64,000 nucleotides of DNA from Progne subis subis (lineage: Eukaryota > Chordata > Aves > Passeriformes > Hirundinidae): positions 8,610,525 through 8,674,524 of the forward strand of contig JAKJHU010000046.1 in NCBI GenBank assembly GCA_022316685.1, read 5' to 3'. The translations under genes were made by a program, and so were the position numbers. Position 1 is the stretch's first letter; each line of letters begins with the position of its first letter. Positions 46,295 through 59,224 of the stretch are shown one piece after another. The notes below the pieces were generated by a model. It had not been told where the DNA came from and did no database searches. It saw only the letters and a program-made list of their open reading frames with translations.

Positions 46295-46640
46295 GGCGCG
46301 GCGGGCGCCGGGCCGGGCTGTGCCGCGCCGGGGGGACCGGACCGGGCCGGACCGGCGCCCGCTCCGGGGCCGTGCGGAGCCGCGCGGGGCCGGGCGCTGT
46401 CCGCGGTGCTGCCGAGCCGGGAGGCGGAGGCGGGCCCGGCCGCCCCGTGTGCGCAGCCGCCCGGTCCGCCTCGGCCCGCCCCGAGGCACCGGCGATGGGC
46501 GCCTGCCGCCGCCGGCACGGAGCCCCCGGAGGACGCGGCCCCGGTGCTGCGGACGGCGGGAGCGGCTGCCCCGGGGCTGGCCCCGCGGAGGGGCTCCGAG
46601 GGAGGGCGGCTGCTGTGCGTTCCGGGGTACGGCACGGTGA
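46140..46640 (-). promoter_or_regulatory. GOLGA7B: GOLGA7B CpG-island promoter
   Basis: Very CpG-rich sequence surrounds the start codon at 46294 and extends upstream (plus-strand right) to about 46640. No TATA box was seen. Long open frames in this block on both strands are a by-product of the GC content. Confidence 0.65.
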
Positions 46641-46659
46641 GCGCCGGAGATCTTTGGGA

Positions 46660-49600
46660 TGCGGCTGTGCGTCCCCGGGGGGAAACCTGCCTGCCGAGGG
46701 GGTGCTCCCGGGCGTAACACAGGGTCTGAGCGGCCGTGAGGACGGCCCGGCAGGGATTTAGGGAGTCGGCCGTGGGACTGGCAGACCGCCGTGCCAAGGG
46801 ACTTCGTCTGAAGCTGTTTGTTTGCGAAGGAGTTGCAGCTGGTGCGATCAGAGCGCGGGCAGACATCAAAGAGCAGAGCTAACGAATTCCCTGTTATCTC
46901 TGCCCATTGACAGCTTAATTAGAGCCGGAGAAATGCCAAACGGGGGGAACAGAGACTCTCCCGAGAGGCGAAGAAGGGGGGCTCCCAGCTGGGGCTGCAG
47001 TGGGCCGAGGGATACAGTAGCTGGGCACAGGGCCCTCAGCAGGCAGGAGAGCAGCCAGCCCGTCCCTCAGCACCTGGGCCACGCTGAGACAGCGCGGGGC
47101 CCTGCCGGAACATCTGCTCTGGCAGCGAACATGGCTAGCACAGCTAACACACAAACACACAGCTAACACACGCAGCTAACACAGCTAACAAAGAGATAAC
47201 ACAGAGATAACACACAGCTAACACACAGCTAACACACAGCTAACACAGAGATAACATACAGCTAAAACAGTTAGATATCACACTTAACACAGATAACACA
47301 CAGCTAACACACAGCTAACACAGAGATAACACCGAGATAACACACAGCTAACACAGCTAATGCACAGCTAATACACACAGCTAACACAGAGATAACACAG
47401 AGATAACACACCTAACACACAGCTAACACAGCTAACACACACAGCTAACACACACCTAACACACAGCTAACACAGTGAGATAACACAGCTAACACAGCTA
47501 ACACACAACGCATCTAATACACACAACTAACACAGAGATAACACAGCTGACACACAGCTAACACAGGGCTAACACGGCTAACACAGCAAACACGGCACAG
47601 CCAGCTGCCTGCAGCACAGTGGTAGCTCTGTCTGACTCCTGCTCCCTGCTCTGAGCACCAGCCCAGGCTCCGGGCAGAGCCAATAGAGGCAGGGCCTTGG
47701 GGTGGTTGGTAGCATCCCCCTTTCTTTGGAGCACGACACAGTTTGTGGCCAACGGACCAAAGAACACATTCAGTCAGGGACCCCAATTGGAGGATTCATC
47801 TTCGCCACAGACACAAAGCTATGGATCCCACAGCTTTTGGGGAAACCTGCTGCTCCCATGGTTCAGAGCAACCCTGCCAGCCCACACTCCAGAGTAGCGA
47901 GGTACATCCTGCCTTGACAGTGCCACAAAACCAAAGGACACCTTTGAGAGGGTGGTGTGTGAAGTGTCCCATGCACCCAAACGCATGCATGTGCATTGGC
48001 ACAGGCACTCGTGCATGCACTCAGATGCCCACATCTTCCTGCATGCCCCATGCACCCCAGGCACACACCCAGGTGCACATGCAATGTGCTCACACGCCTA
48101 AGCCTGTCCTCAGATGTCCCCAAACCTAGACCCTGCGTCCCATCTCCTTCCCATGCTGCATGCCACTGCCACGTCAGTGCCCGCCTGGCAGGTCCTGCCG
48201 GTTGCCATGGCAATGCTGTGCCTGCCAGGAGATGAAGTTTGCTCTCCTCTGCTGCAGTGAGGGGCTGAGAGCAGCCGGGGGGGATCAGCTCTCCCTGCCA
48301 CCTGAGGCTCTGCCCATTGTCCCACATCCTGTAGTGTTGCCCCAGTGTTGTCTCCTCTAGCTACACCAACCCAGCCCAAACAAAGGACCTTCAGTTCTGG
48401 GCTCCACGTGCCTCACGCGGAGCTGTGGGCCTGCTGTCTGCATGTGTCAAGGAGTATCCTGGGGTGGGACATCGCCCCACCATAGGGAGCTGCCTTCTGC
48501 AAACCACACTGCCCAGGACTGAGGCTTGTCCAGTGGCAGGCAGGACACGGACCTGTCCCAAAGCGCTCCCCATCACCACACAGACCCCAGCCCTGCCTGT
48601 AGTGCCTGCAGACCCTGGTATCTCCGGGGCCCACTGGGGCTTGCCAGCTCCCCCATGCACAGTGTGGTGTCATGGGCTTTCCAGTTTTAGCCAGAGAGGG
48701 ACGGACCCTGCTGGTTTCCATGCAGAAGGAACAGGCCAGGTGCTGTCATGCCATGCCACGCCGTGCTATGGCTTCCAGCAGGGCAGGACAGAGCTGGAGG
48801 AGGGCTGGCATAGCCAATAGAATCCCAGGCAGTAGGAGCAGAGACAGCAGGGACTCAGGGCAGCCTCAATGTGCTGTATGGCCCTGCCGCCCTCCCCAGA
48901 CCACTGCACTGTGAGGGGTCCTGGCAGGGTTCTGACCCTTCTGCTCCATCTGCTCGGCCCAAAGGGGCAATTTTTCAGGCCGCCCTGCATCAGGGATAGG
49001 CATGGCTGGTGCCAAAGCTGCCTTTACTCCCCTGTCTGGCTCTTCCCTTGCACCTGGAATGAGGCAGCTATGACCTGTCTCGCCAACAAACCCCACAGAT
49101 CCGTCCTTTCCCCCAGCCCTGGCTAACCTCCCAGAGGCCCTGTCCCTGGCCCCATGGCACAAACATGGGGCACACTTGGTACCCCTATGGCCAGCCCTCA
49201 ACAGACAATGTGCCTGTGCCCATAAGACCACAGCAGGCATGGCCCAGCAGTGCCCCAGCTCCAACCCCTGCACTTGACCTGGGGCTGTCCCTAGTGTGTC
49301 TCTGGGTGCATGGTGCTGCACCTCATCCCAGCAGCTCAACCCTCCCTGCAGTACAAGGATGACCAGGGGGCATGGAGGACAGCTGGAGCCCTGCAACCAG
49401 TCTGGGATCAGCCCCTGGGGCTCCATCCTGCACCCACTGCCTGCTGAACCCCCTCCAGCCTGTCAGAGCTGTCAGCAGCTCCAGCTCTGCTTCAAAGGGG
49501 CCACAGAAGGGCATGGCAGCTGTTTCTCCTAGCACTGGAAGTGCTTTCAGTAACGGTGGGGAGCATGAGCTCACTGTCCTAGTGAGGACAACGGTGACAT

Positions 49601-52600
49601 TTGGGAGGCACAAACACTGTGTGATTAGCTGATAACCTTTCCTGAGAGGTCCCAGGTGTGTGCACCTGGAAGGAAAAAGGGAGGGGGATGAGGCCCCCAC
49701 ATTGTGAGCCTCTGGAAAACAGCTCCAAATGCCCCAGCCTGTCCTTTTATACAAGACATGGAGAGTGCCCCAAACTGGGACCAACTGACCCCTGCAGACT
49801 GGGCACCCTGAGTGTGGACACCCCTCTGTGGCACCCGTGGTCCAGCTGTGTCCATCTGAAGGGGTGGTTCTAGGATCCCCATTGCATTGGGAGCCCCCAC
49901 AGCGGGCGGGGGCAGCTCCCCAACACATCCCACAGGAGTCCACAGGCGCTGGGAGACACAGCTGCCTCCTGCACACAGGCAAGCAGAAGAGGATGTGGTT
50001 TCAGAGCACGGTGCCAAGGTCTGCCATCAGCAAAGGTGCCAGATGGGAGCAGGGACTGTGCGAGGATTGCTCGCACACCGCGGATGGGGCTGGAGAAGAA
50101 GTGGTGGGGCAGGGAGGGACGAACAGCGCCGCAGAGAAGGTCCCCGCGCACGGTGCCATGCTGAGGGAAAGGGACTGTGCTCAGAGGGTCGGCACATGTG
50201 ACATGCGCCCTCCCTGCCCTGCTGAGTTGGACCAAACTCCGGGGGCCAGGATCGGGGTGTCCGGCTGCGAACAGGGCGGGTGTGTGTGCAAGCCGGCAGG
50301 AACTGGGCAGGGCCGGGAGGTGCCGGCTGGGGGCTGGGAGGGCGCTGGAGCGGTGTGGGCTCCGCAGCTGGGCCGGGAGCGCTGCCAGCGCATTCCTGGG
50401 GCTGCCGGGCAGCGGGCGTGTGTGTGGGCGCGGGGCAAGTGCACGGCGATGGTAGACCCTCCCCTCTGCCCACCGCGATGGTCCCGCGTCAGCCCCGGGC
50501 AGTCTCGACCCCGCGCTGTCCCCGGTCACGGCCCGACCTGCCGCGGCCAGTCCCGGCGGGACCCGCACGGAGCCGCGCTGCCAGCCCGGCACTGCCCCCG
50601 CCACCGTGCTCTCTCCTGGGAGCTGCTGCACGCCGTGGGACTCGTGTCCCTGCACGGGCAGTCCCGGCGTGTGCCATCCCCTCCTGGGACTCTGCATGGC
50701 CATCCTTTCCTTAAGGCCCGGCTCCACACCGGGCGCAGCCCAGCGCTGTCGCAGGGTAGGAAGCAGTAGGGGACTGGGACAGGAAGGATGAAAGGGTAGG
50801 GAAAGAGGAGGACGGGCGGGAGCCCACTCAGCCCACCCACCCCGGCCCAGGGGATGCATCTCTGCTGACAGAAACAAGGTCGGTAGGGCCCGAAGCTGCG
50901 GCAGGAGGATGGGAGGGGACACAAGGATGGAAGGCGGCTGGGACCCTGCTCATCTTCTCGTTTCCTGGTAGCCTCCTGCTTGCCTGGCTGGGATCTGCTC
51001 TGTGCTACAACCAGGCACGGGTCCTCCACAGGGAGGGTCCGGAGTGTCGAGGGAGCATCCCTAGGGGATGTGCTCTTACCATGCCACCCTGGCTGGCCGT
51101 CCCAGAAGTCCCCACCGCAGAGCGGGCAGCGCCCATGGCCCCGCTTCCGGCCTCCCTGCTGTGACAAGCGGCACAGGCAGTGACACAAGCGGTGGCACAG
51201 CCAGCTTTCTGGAGTGACAGGAGCAGGTGTCAGTCTCACAAGCAGCTGCATGGGTGCAGAACGGGGATGTAGGCACCGGAGCAGCCTGCACAGACAAGAC
51301 GCAGGGAAGGATGCCAGCTACAGCTGTCCCGGGTCCATCCCCTTCTCCGGGGTATGGCCAGATCATCCTGGGTGGGAAAGGGTTAAGGAAGCAACGCGGG
51401 TGCAGCAGAGACCCCCCCAGAGCAGAGGCACAGTCTCAGCCGGGAGGTAAGGCTGCCAGGACACCCCACCGGGGGGAGCAAGGGGCAGACACCACTCTTG
51501 TGGGGCCAGCCGTGCTCCCGGCAGCACGGCCAGGACGTGACTCAGGGCTCTAATGAAGGCATCATGACAGATGAAGGGACTGGGGCAGCTGGCACGGAGA
51601 CCCTTGCTCAGCCCCAGCCTCACCAGCCCCCTCACCTTCATCTGGTATGGTGCCAGCTGGCACAGAGTGCTCAGCACCCCAACACCTTCCTGGGAGGAGC
51701 TGGGGACATAGACACCAGACTGGGCTGTGGGATGGGGCAGGCTGAGAGCCAGGAGCTGGTCCCTGCTCAAGAGCAGGACAGCGCTGGCAGTGCCACGGGA
51801 AGAGCCCGGGGACATGGCACACCCGCGACTGTGCTCAACATTCTCACGCCTGCGGCTCCACCCTGCACACCCAGCCTCCCTCTGCCTCTGCTCCCAGGCC
51901 TCCCCAGCCCCTTCCCAGCCCCTTCCCAGCCCCTTCCCAGCCCAGCTCCCATGGCAATTACACCCTGCCCAAGCCCATCCATCACGGATTAGCTATTTTC
52001 TATCAGCATTTATCTCCAGACAGTCTTACTCCCGCCGTGACAACCTGATGCCTTGACCACCCTCCCTCCTACTACCAGGCAGCCCTGATAATAGGCTGCT
52101 GTATCTTATCGGGCTCCCCGGCAGTTACACATTAATGGTGCCATCTCCGGGGCTTGGCTGGGCTGGGATGAGCCCAACCCACCCTCGGGCTGGAAGCGAG
52201 CATCGCTGGGTGATGCAGTGATGGGCGCTGAGCACAGAGGGCATGGGCAGGGCGGGTTGTGCAGCTGAGGTTCCCAGCACTGCCCCAAAGCAGGTGGACC
52301 CCACCAGGGCTGGGAGGACAGCCTCTGCCCCCAGCCCAGGGCAAAGAGCAGCTGCTATCACTGCCTGCACCGGACTGTTTGCTCTATCGCCCATTAACTG
52401 AGCTGCCTTATCCAGTGGGCAGGGGCCAGCGGCAGCCCAAAGCCCGTTGGCCAAGCAGGGACATCGATCACGGGAAAGGGAGGGGTGCCCCAGATAACCC
52501 CTGCAGACAAATGGGTTTCTAATGGGGTCTTAAACCTTGCACCCCCCATCTCCAAGGGAATGGGGGAATGTCATCTGGGCAGGACCCTCACATCTCTTGG

Positions 52601-53030
52601 GCTCTAGCTTTGCCCACAGCCTGAGCACTGGCAGAGCCTGAGTGCAAGCCTTCTGCTGGAAGGTGTAATCCCAGTTATGCCTGTGCCAGCAGACCATGGA
52701 CTGCCCAAGGCACATGCTGGCAGAACCACCCATGAGGAATAAGGACCCCATGCCCACGGCATTGCCTCATTGACGGCACACCTGGCACCTGGGTACAGCA
52801 GCCCTCCCAGGGCTGCTGCAGGAAGCATCTGGGGTGTCCTCTTCCTTAAACCCCAGCATCCAAAGCATATTGTCTTGGGAGGAAAGAGTGGGGAGTGGGG
52901 TGGCAGAGGGTAGGAACCAGGGTGCCCTGCCCCACGACAGAGCATGCCTCTGGGGTGCCAGGTGGGATGAGGGCAGCGGGATGGTTGAGTAACAGGGGCA
53001 ACTTGTGGCCACAACACATCGCCGTGGGAC
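46660..53030. other. Intergenic region GOLGA7B / SFRP5
   Basis: About 6.4 kb between diverging promoters. It holds a tandem repeat (47130-47595), a near-perfect RFX-type X-box at 48201-48215, CpG-rich patches at 50100-50700, a short CCCCTTCCCAG tandem at 51900-51940, and an AT-rich block with GATA-like motifs at 51950-52140. No exon-like protein similarity was recognised. Confidence 0.6.
47130..47595. repeat. AGCTAACACA tandem repeat
   Basis: About 460 bases built from cagctaacaca and agagataacaca variants with a loose 9-14 base period. Copies are imperfect and mixed in order. It lies about 0.8-1.3 kb upstream of the GOLGA7B start. Confidence 0.93.
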
Positions 53031-53039
53031 AAGCGAGCC

Positions 53040-53374
53040 AGCCCTTCTAGAAAGCATCACTCTAGGGGCACACAGAGCCAGGGTGGGCCGGGGGGGATGC
53101 ATGCAGGGCAGCTCCCTGGGAGGGCGAGGGGCACGGAGCACCGTGTGCCGGGGAGGGGAGGGAGGGAGGTGGCAGCGACGTGGGCAGACTAGGGGGAGCC
53201 GGGGGCCAGCCCCGGGGGACCCGGCAGGCAGAGCAGATTGGCTGCCGGCGAGGTCTCCAACCTCCTTAGAAAGGGCAGCGAGCGTGGGAGGCGCTAAGGG
53301 AGCAGGCAGGGTGCCGAGCCGCGCTCCCGTCCCGCTCGGCAGCCGCGGCCGGCAGCGGCAGGCGGGCAGCGGCG
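53040..53374 (+). promoter_or_regulatory. SFRP5: SFRP5 promoter / 5' UTR
   Basis: A GC-rich, CpG-dense region leads into the start codon at 53375 and continues through exon 1. No TATA box was recognised; the transcription start is not fixed. Confidence 0.5.
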
Positions 53375-55397
53375 ATGCCGCAGGCGTGCGGCCACCCGGG
53401 CTCCCGGGGCACGGCGCTGCTGGCCCTGTCGCTGGCCCTGGCAGGGTCCCTGGGCGGCGGGCAGCACTACGACTACTACGGGTGGCAGCCCGAGAGCCTG
53501 CCCCACGGGCGCTTCTACGGGCGGGAGCCGCAGTGCCTCGACATCCCCGCCGACATGCAGCTCTGCCGCGACGTGGGCTACAAGCGCATGCGGCTGCCCA
53601 ACCTGCTGGAGCACGAGACCATGGCCGAAGCCAAGCAGCAGGCCGGCAGCTGGGTGCCCCTGCTCGCCAAGCAGTGCCACACCGACACCCAGCTCTTCCT
53701 CTGCTCCCTCTTCGCCCCCGTGTGCCTCGACCGGCCCGTCTACCCCTGCCGCTCCCTCTGTGAGGTGGTCCGTGACTCCTGTGCCCCTGTCATGGAGTCC
53801 TACGGCTTCCCCTGGCCTGAGATGCTGCACTGTAGCAAGTTCCCCTCTGACCACGAGCTCTGCATTGCCGTCCAGTTCGGTAACAGCAAAGCCACGCCGC
53901 CACCAGGTAAGCGGGAAGGGTCCTGTGACGGGATGGGAATGCACGTGGAGCCCCTGGACAGCCATCCCTTCACCCCTCAGAACACAGCCCAGGACACTGG
54001 TGTTGGCCAAGGATTTTGCGTCTGTGGCAGGGCAGGAGTGGGCATAGCATCAGCTTTGTCTGAGCACCATTCTTTGCCCAGGGGCACTGGGCTCCCAGCT
54101 GCCTGCACAGAACTGTCGTGGGACAAGGAAGAACCTGGGATGAGGCGGGAGCCACTGGCGGATGCACCGCAGTGCTGTGTCCCTCTCCTCCCGCTGGGTC
54201 CCACGTCAGCAGCAAGAGAGCACGCTGCACCTGCGGGTGTTGGCCCCCCAGTGCTGCTGCAGGGTGCTGTCCGCTCAGGCAGGAGAAGGGGCATCACCCA
54301 AAGGCAGCCTAGGGTCAGGATCATGGCTGGAACAGACTTTAGGCTGGGGCCAGCCTTACTGCTGCTGTGTCTCAAAGTGCCAGCGTCTCTTCCCCTCCTG
54401 CGGATGACCCCGGCCAGCAAGGCACTCTGTGCCTCCCTGCATCACCCCAGCACAGCTCCCAAGGGAGCAGAGGAGCTGCTGGGGTTCTCCCAAGTGTGTC
54501 CCTGAGGAGATGGCCCAGGTGACAAGTACCATGCAGCAGGAAGCTGTGACAGTAACTGGTCTCTCACTGCAGTGTCCAAGATCTGCACCCAGTGTGAGAT
54601 GGAGCACAAGGCGGATGGCATGATGGAGCAGATGTGCTCCAGTGACTTTGGTGAGTGCTGTGGTTTTGTTCCCAGCCCCCCTGGAGAAGGGTTTGTCTCC
54701 CCTAGGGCTGACAGCTGGGGTGGGAGTTGGCCAGAGGGCGGGGTTGTGTGGGGACAGCCCCATGGGAGACCCCTGAGCCATTCCCTTGGACCCTTCATGC
54801 ATGGGATGGGTGCACCACAGGAGAAGACATTGATGGGGATAGGCAGAATGGGACATTCGGGAGGGTTGCTGGGGGCCTCTGCAGGACCCCTCCTCAACAA
54901 CCCCTTTCCCCTCCCTGCACAGTAACTTCCCCAGAAACCCAGCCCAGGGAGGGGCTGCACCCTGTCCTGCACAGGTGCCTGCCCTAGACCCGTCCCTCCC
55001 CAGCCCCCCAGCAGTGCTCCCTTCCCCCAACCATGCCCCACGGCTGCCCCACACAGTGGTGAAAATGCGCATCAAGGAGATGACGGAGGAGAACGGGGAA
55101 CGGCGGCTGGTGGCTGCCCAGAAGAAGAAGGTGCTGAAACTGGGCCCGCTGAAGCGCAAGGACACCAAGAAGATGGTGCTGCACATGAGGAACGCGGGTT
55201 CCTGCCCCTGCCCCCAGCTTGACAGCCTCAGTGGCAGCTTCCTTGTCATGGGCCGCAAGGTGGGCGGCCGCCTGCTCCTCCTGGCCATCTACCCCTGGCA
55301 GAAGCACAACAAGGAGATGAAGTTTGCAGTCAAGTTCATGTTCTCCTACCCTTGCCCGCTCTACCACCCCCTGCTCTATGGGGCTGGGCAGCATTAG
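53375..55397 (+). CDS. SFRP5: Secreted frizzled-related protein 5 (SFRP5)
   Basis: Secreted Wnt antagonist. Exons: 53375-53906, 54573-54650, 55057-55397; phases 1 and 1 agree, total 316 residues (human 317). A signal peptide (LLALSLALAGSLGGG) is followed by YDYYGWQ and a frizzled cysteine-rich domain at about 50-167 with all ten cysteines (QCLDIP, LC, QC, FLC, PVC, PC, LC, SC, HC, LC). A short linker with KICTQCEMEH and MCSSDF follows. The netrin-like (NTR) domain has KKK basic runs, CPCPQLDSLSGSFLVMGRK and MKFAVKFMFSYPC. The wording is closest to SFRP5 among SFRP1/2/5. Three exons is the normal structure for this subgroup. Placement between ZFYVE27 and GOLGA7B supports the name. Confidence 0.97.
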
Positions 55398-56187
55398 GGC
55401 TTTGCTCACCCTGCCCTTTCCCAGAACTCCTGCACTGGCCCAGCATCCCATCCCCAGCTTCCCTGGCTGCACCCCAGGACCTCAGCTCTGCTCACCTCAG
55501 CCCCTTGGTTGTGCCCCAGAACCCAGCTCTGCTCCTGCAGGATTCCCTACTGTGTTTGTGGGAGCCCTGATCTACAGCCAGGACCCCTGCCTCCTCCTGA
55601 GAGCCCTGCTCTGCCCCCCTGGGACCCCTGTTCTGCCCCCCTGGGACCCCTGTTCTCCTCCAAGGATCCCCATCCCCGCCCAGGAGCTTAGTCTGGACCC
55701 AGGACCCTTGTTCTGCATGCTTGTAAGCCCTGGTCTGCACCGGAGACCCTTTTCTACTCCCAGGTTCCCTGCCCATAAGCCCAGAGACCCTTGCTTTCAT
55801 TTAGAATCCCTGCTTGGCCCTCTTGGCTGCACCTGGGACCCCTACCCTGCACCCATCTCCTTTGCCCAGCTCCCTCATGATACGCTGCAGACCCTCAGAC
55901 CCCAAATACGTCCCATGCCCTCACCCGGGGCTCACATCCAGGATTATCTGACCATTACAGAGACCCAGCCCAGGAAGGTCCCTCTAGCCCCTCTGTTCCC
56001 ACAGATTGACCCCTCAAGAGCAAGTGCCCAGAGCAGCACAAACCCTTCCTGGGCTCTCACGCTCCCATGCCACATGGCCCAGTGTGTGAGGGAAGCCCCC
56101 TCCAAGCATCCCAGACCATCCCTGCTGCATCCCTCACACACACCCCTGCTGTGACCCAGCCATGCACCCCCTGCCCATCAACAACAC

Positions 56188-56193
56188 AGTAAA
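56188..56193 (+). terminator. SFRP5: Possible SFRP5 poly(A) signal (AGTAAA variant)
   Basis: No AATAAA occurs within the first kilobase after the stop. AGTAAA here is followed by a GT-rich stretch (gtgtgtgtgcg at about 56212), a plausible cleavage context. AATAAA copies at 57396 and 57443 are alternatives. Confidence 0.4.
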
Positions 56194-56229
56194 TTATTCC
56201 ACCTCAGAGAAGTGTGTGTGCGACTCACT

Positions 56230-58490
56230 GCAGTTCATGGGAAAGAGCCCCTTGGGATTCCCTGAGGGACCCCAGAAGAATGTGAAGGGGGTCCCAGTCC
56301 TGCCCACTGAGTGAGGCAGCCTGAGGGAGCGAGGTCACCTCAGGATCTGGCTCTAGCCTCACTCCAGGTGCCGTGCCCAGAGCCCGAACCTGGGCAGTCC
56401 AGCCAAGCCAAGGGATGCAGTTCCAAGTGGTCACAGGCATTCCTGGAGACTCAGGCACCCCTGCCACTCCAGGGAGCCTGGGAGGGCATTGACATGAGTA
56501 GGATGGGGAGACAGGGCCCCACAGCTGGGTTTGGCAGGGGTTTACCAGGGAAGCAGGGGATAAGTCCATGGTCTGGGAGTTCACAGCACTTGTGAGAAGC
56601 CTGGCACTGAGTACCATAGGGGCACATACTGGAGCAGGCAGCCTCCTACCCTGTCCTCCCCACATCTGAAAGTCCTCTCTGCAGCTCCGTGCCAGCCCTG
56701 CTTGGCTGCCAGACCTCCCATGCCACAGCTTCTGGCCTCCTCCAAAAAGATTCCTAGGGCCACCCACCTGCACTAGCCAGGAGCATCCCAAAAGCCCAAG
56801 GACCAGGACAGTCCTCAGCTCAGCCCCTCTGATGGCAGCAGGGGCTGTCCCTTAGCTCAGCCCCACTCCCCCAGCTGCTCCCCAGTCCCAGCTGGCAAGA
56901 GGGCAGCCTGAACGTGTTTGCTCAGTGCATACCTGTGTCCACCTGTCCCAAAGGGTGAGGGGAGCCCGAAGGTGGCCTCCAGGATATTCACCCAGTGCCT
57001 GGCTGCCTGACACTTCGGAGCTGACTCGACCTCAGGGAGCGTCCTGGGACAAAATGGAAATTGTGGCTCCAGGATATCTGCACCCACCCCCTTCTGGCTG
57101 ACAAGAGCACTGTGCACCGGCCCTGCTCTGGAGTGACCTCTTCTCCTTCTGCCCTCCTTGGGCATGGCCTTGGCCCCACTGGTCAGCCTCCAGAGCCCCA
57201 GATCTCCTGCTCTGCCTGTGCCTCTGCCCCACAGCCAGCCAGGAATATGGGGCAGGCAGCTGCTGCCTCAGCCTCGCTCCCGAAGTGGGCATTCCTCCCC
57301 AGCCACTCAGAAAAAAAAAAAAAAAAATAGGGAAAAAATTCAAATATTATTAGAAGGTATGTTCAGAGCTTGACTGCTGAGCACAATTCCATAGGAATAA
57401 ACACTGTCAATTACTTTTTATTGCGAAACTTAAAAAGCATAAATAAAACCCCATCTCCTACAGCCTAAGTTTATCTGAAGCCCTCTGTATTCTGCGTCAT
57501 TAGCATCTTCCAGAGAGTGTTCAGACATACATGGCCACAGTGCTCATTGCTCCAAGTGTTTTCTCTAGAAATACAAGTAGCTCCTCTGCCTCCCCCTCTC
57601 AGCTGCCTGAGCAAGCTGACCCCTCCCAGCCCCTCACAGCTCAGTAGAAATCCCACTGCAGACATCCTCACACACCCACAGCTCTTGGGGTGCTACACAG
57701 CCCCCTCCCCAATGCTACAACTGCTCCACTGCCCCCACTCACTGCTGAGCCCTCTGCACACCCATCCCCTGCACATCCAGCACAAGCCAGACACCCTCAT
57801 CATCAAATGCCAAGTTCAGCTTTTCTCCAAATTTCCATGTGAAGGAGTTTATGAGCCCACAGCCAAGTGTTTAGGCTGTCTGCCCCATAGGAGCTCCCAC
57901 ACTGGTGGGTTGTAGAGCCTGCAGCAAGGTCTGGGGTCCAGCAACTTCTCAGACTGGTGGGTGTCACATCCTGGTGGGCACTGGCTCCCAAGATTCCCTG
58001 GCTTGGGGGAAGCTGCAGCTGGCTGGCAGGGACCCAGGCCATGGCTGTTCCCAGCTGCACAGCAACCAGGGTCACATTCCTGGGATAGCTGGGAGCTTTG
58101 CTGTTCACACAAGGAAAGGTCATCCTTGTGCACACAGGCAGCTGGTGGGACCACCACCCGGGGAGGGCAGGGGAAGCAGCAGCCACGGGAGGCAGAGGAA
58201 GCTCAGTAGCTCCTGTCAGAGCTGAGGTGCTCCCTGGCTCCAGCCCAGCAGGATTCAGCCCTGGCACAGCTGACAGGCAGCTGCACACAGCTCTGAGCAG
58301 GGGGCAAACAGGGCTACAGCAGGACGGAAGATGGGAATTCCAGTAAAGCACTGAGAGCTCGTGGCACAGGAACACCATTTCTCCAGGAGCACCTGCAGGA
58401 CAGCAGGGCCAAGGTCACAGAGGTGTCAGAGTGACCTGGGACTGGGACAGCCTTCACTGGGATGACACAAGAGGCAGCTGAGGACAAGAG
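56230..58490. other. Tail-to-tail spacer SFRP5 / ZFYVE27
   Basis: About 2.2 kb. It contains A17 at 57311-57327 followed by an AT-rich patch to about 57480 with two plus-strand AATAAA hexamers. The rest is GC-rich without a recognised gene or mobile element. Confidence 0.5.
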
Positions 58491-58491
58491 A

Positions 58492-58497
58492 TTTATT
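58492..58497 (-). terminator. ZFYVE27: ZFYVE27 poly(A) signal
   Basis: TTTATT on the plus strand gives AATAAA on the minus strand, about 730 bases beyond the ZFYVE27 stop. Confidence 0.75.
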
Positions 58498-59224
58498 GGT
58501 CATTCTCTATATGCAATTATATATTAATCTGTAGTAGAAAGCAGCAGTCACTAAGTGCACCGAGCAGCACCAACTCCTGCCTTTTCTCACACTGGAGATC
58601 CAGCCACACAGCTCAACCCAAACTCTTTCCTCCTCCAGGCTACAGCCAGTTTTGGGGGTAAAAGACTAAACCTGCAGGACGTGAGGCTGAGGAGCACAGC
58701 AGTGACTAGCAGAGTCTCAGCTGAGCCCAGATGAAAAACCTAGCTAGTCTAAGACCCCAAGGGATGCAGGAGGAGCTCTGACTTGATCCCAAAAATACAG
58801 TCACTTATAGCACAGTGCTGGAAAAGGTAGGGACAGAGCCCTGAGGTTGTTCTGCCCCACCCAGGAGGTGAAGGCAGGACCACGAGTAGGAAGGATGGCT
58901 CTTCCATCACTGAGCCAGACCACAGGGCCTGAGCAAGCACGTGGCAGGGCACAGCAAGTGCCAGAGAGCACTCAGGGCTTGGAGCAGCTGCAGGGATGGG
59001 GCACAGCCGTGGGCAGTGCTCCACAGGGGCCCAGCTGGTGCATGGCAAAGAGGGCTGCTCCGTCCAGCCTGGCGCTGGCAGGAGGAGCACAAGTGCAAGC
59101 GTCCTCTGGCAGGGGAATGCCACACTGGGATCCAAACAGTCCAGGCTCCCAGGGGCAAGGGTGCCTGCCCGCTGTCCCAGGCCTCAGGCAGTGCAGGACA
59201 CAGGAGCTGGCTGGGCCTGTTTCA

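Noticed and set aside
45410..46720. 436-residue minus-strand open frame through the GOLGA7B start region
   Set aside because: GC-rich CpG-island shadow frame. It contains MATE of GOLGA7B but runs on through the donor; spliced homology shows only 12 coding bases here.
47130..47595. CRISPR-like array
   Set aside because: Units are contiguous and variable, with no unique spacers, in a vertebrate genome.
49870..50922. 350-residue minus-strand open frame upstream of SFRP5
   Set aside because: CpG-rich sequence with Pro/Arg/Ala-rich translation and no conserved motif; no splice or promoter evidence.
57311..57480. Processed pseudogene 3' end (A17 plus AATAAA copies)
   Set aside because: The A-run precedes rather than follows the AATAAA hexamers, and no coding remnant lies on either side.
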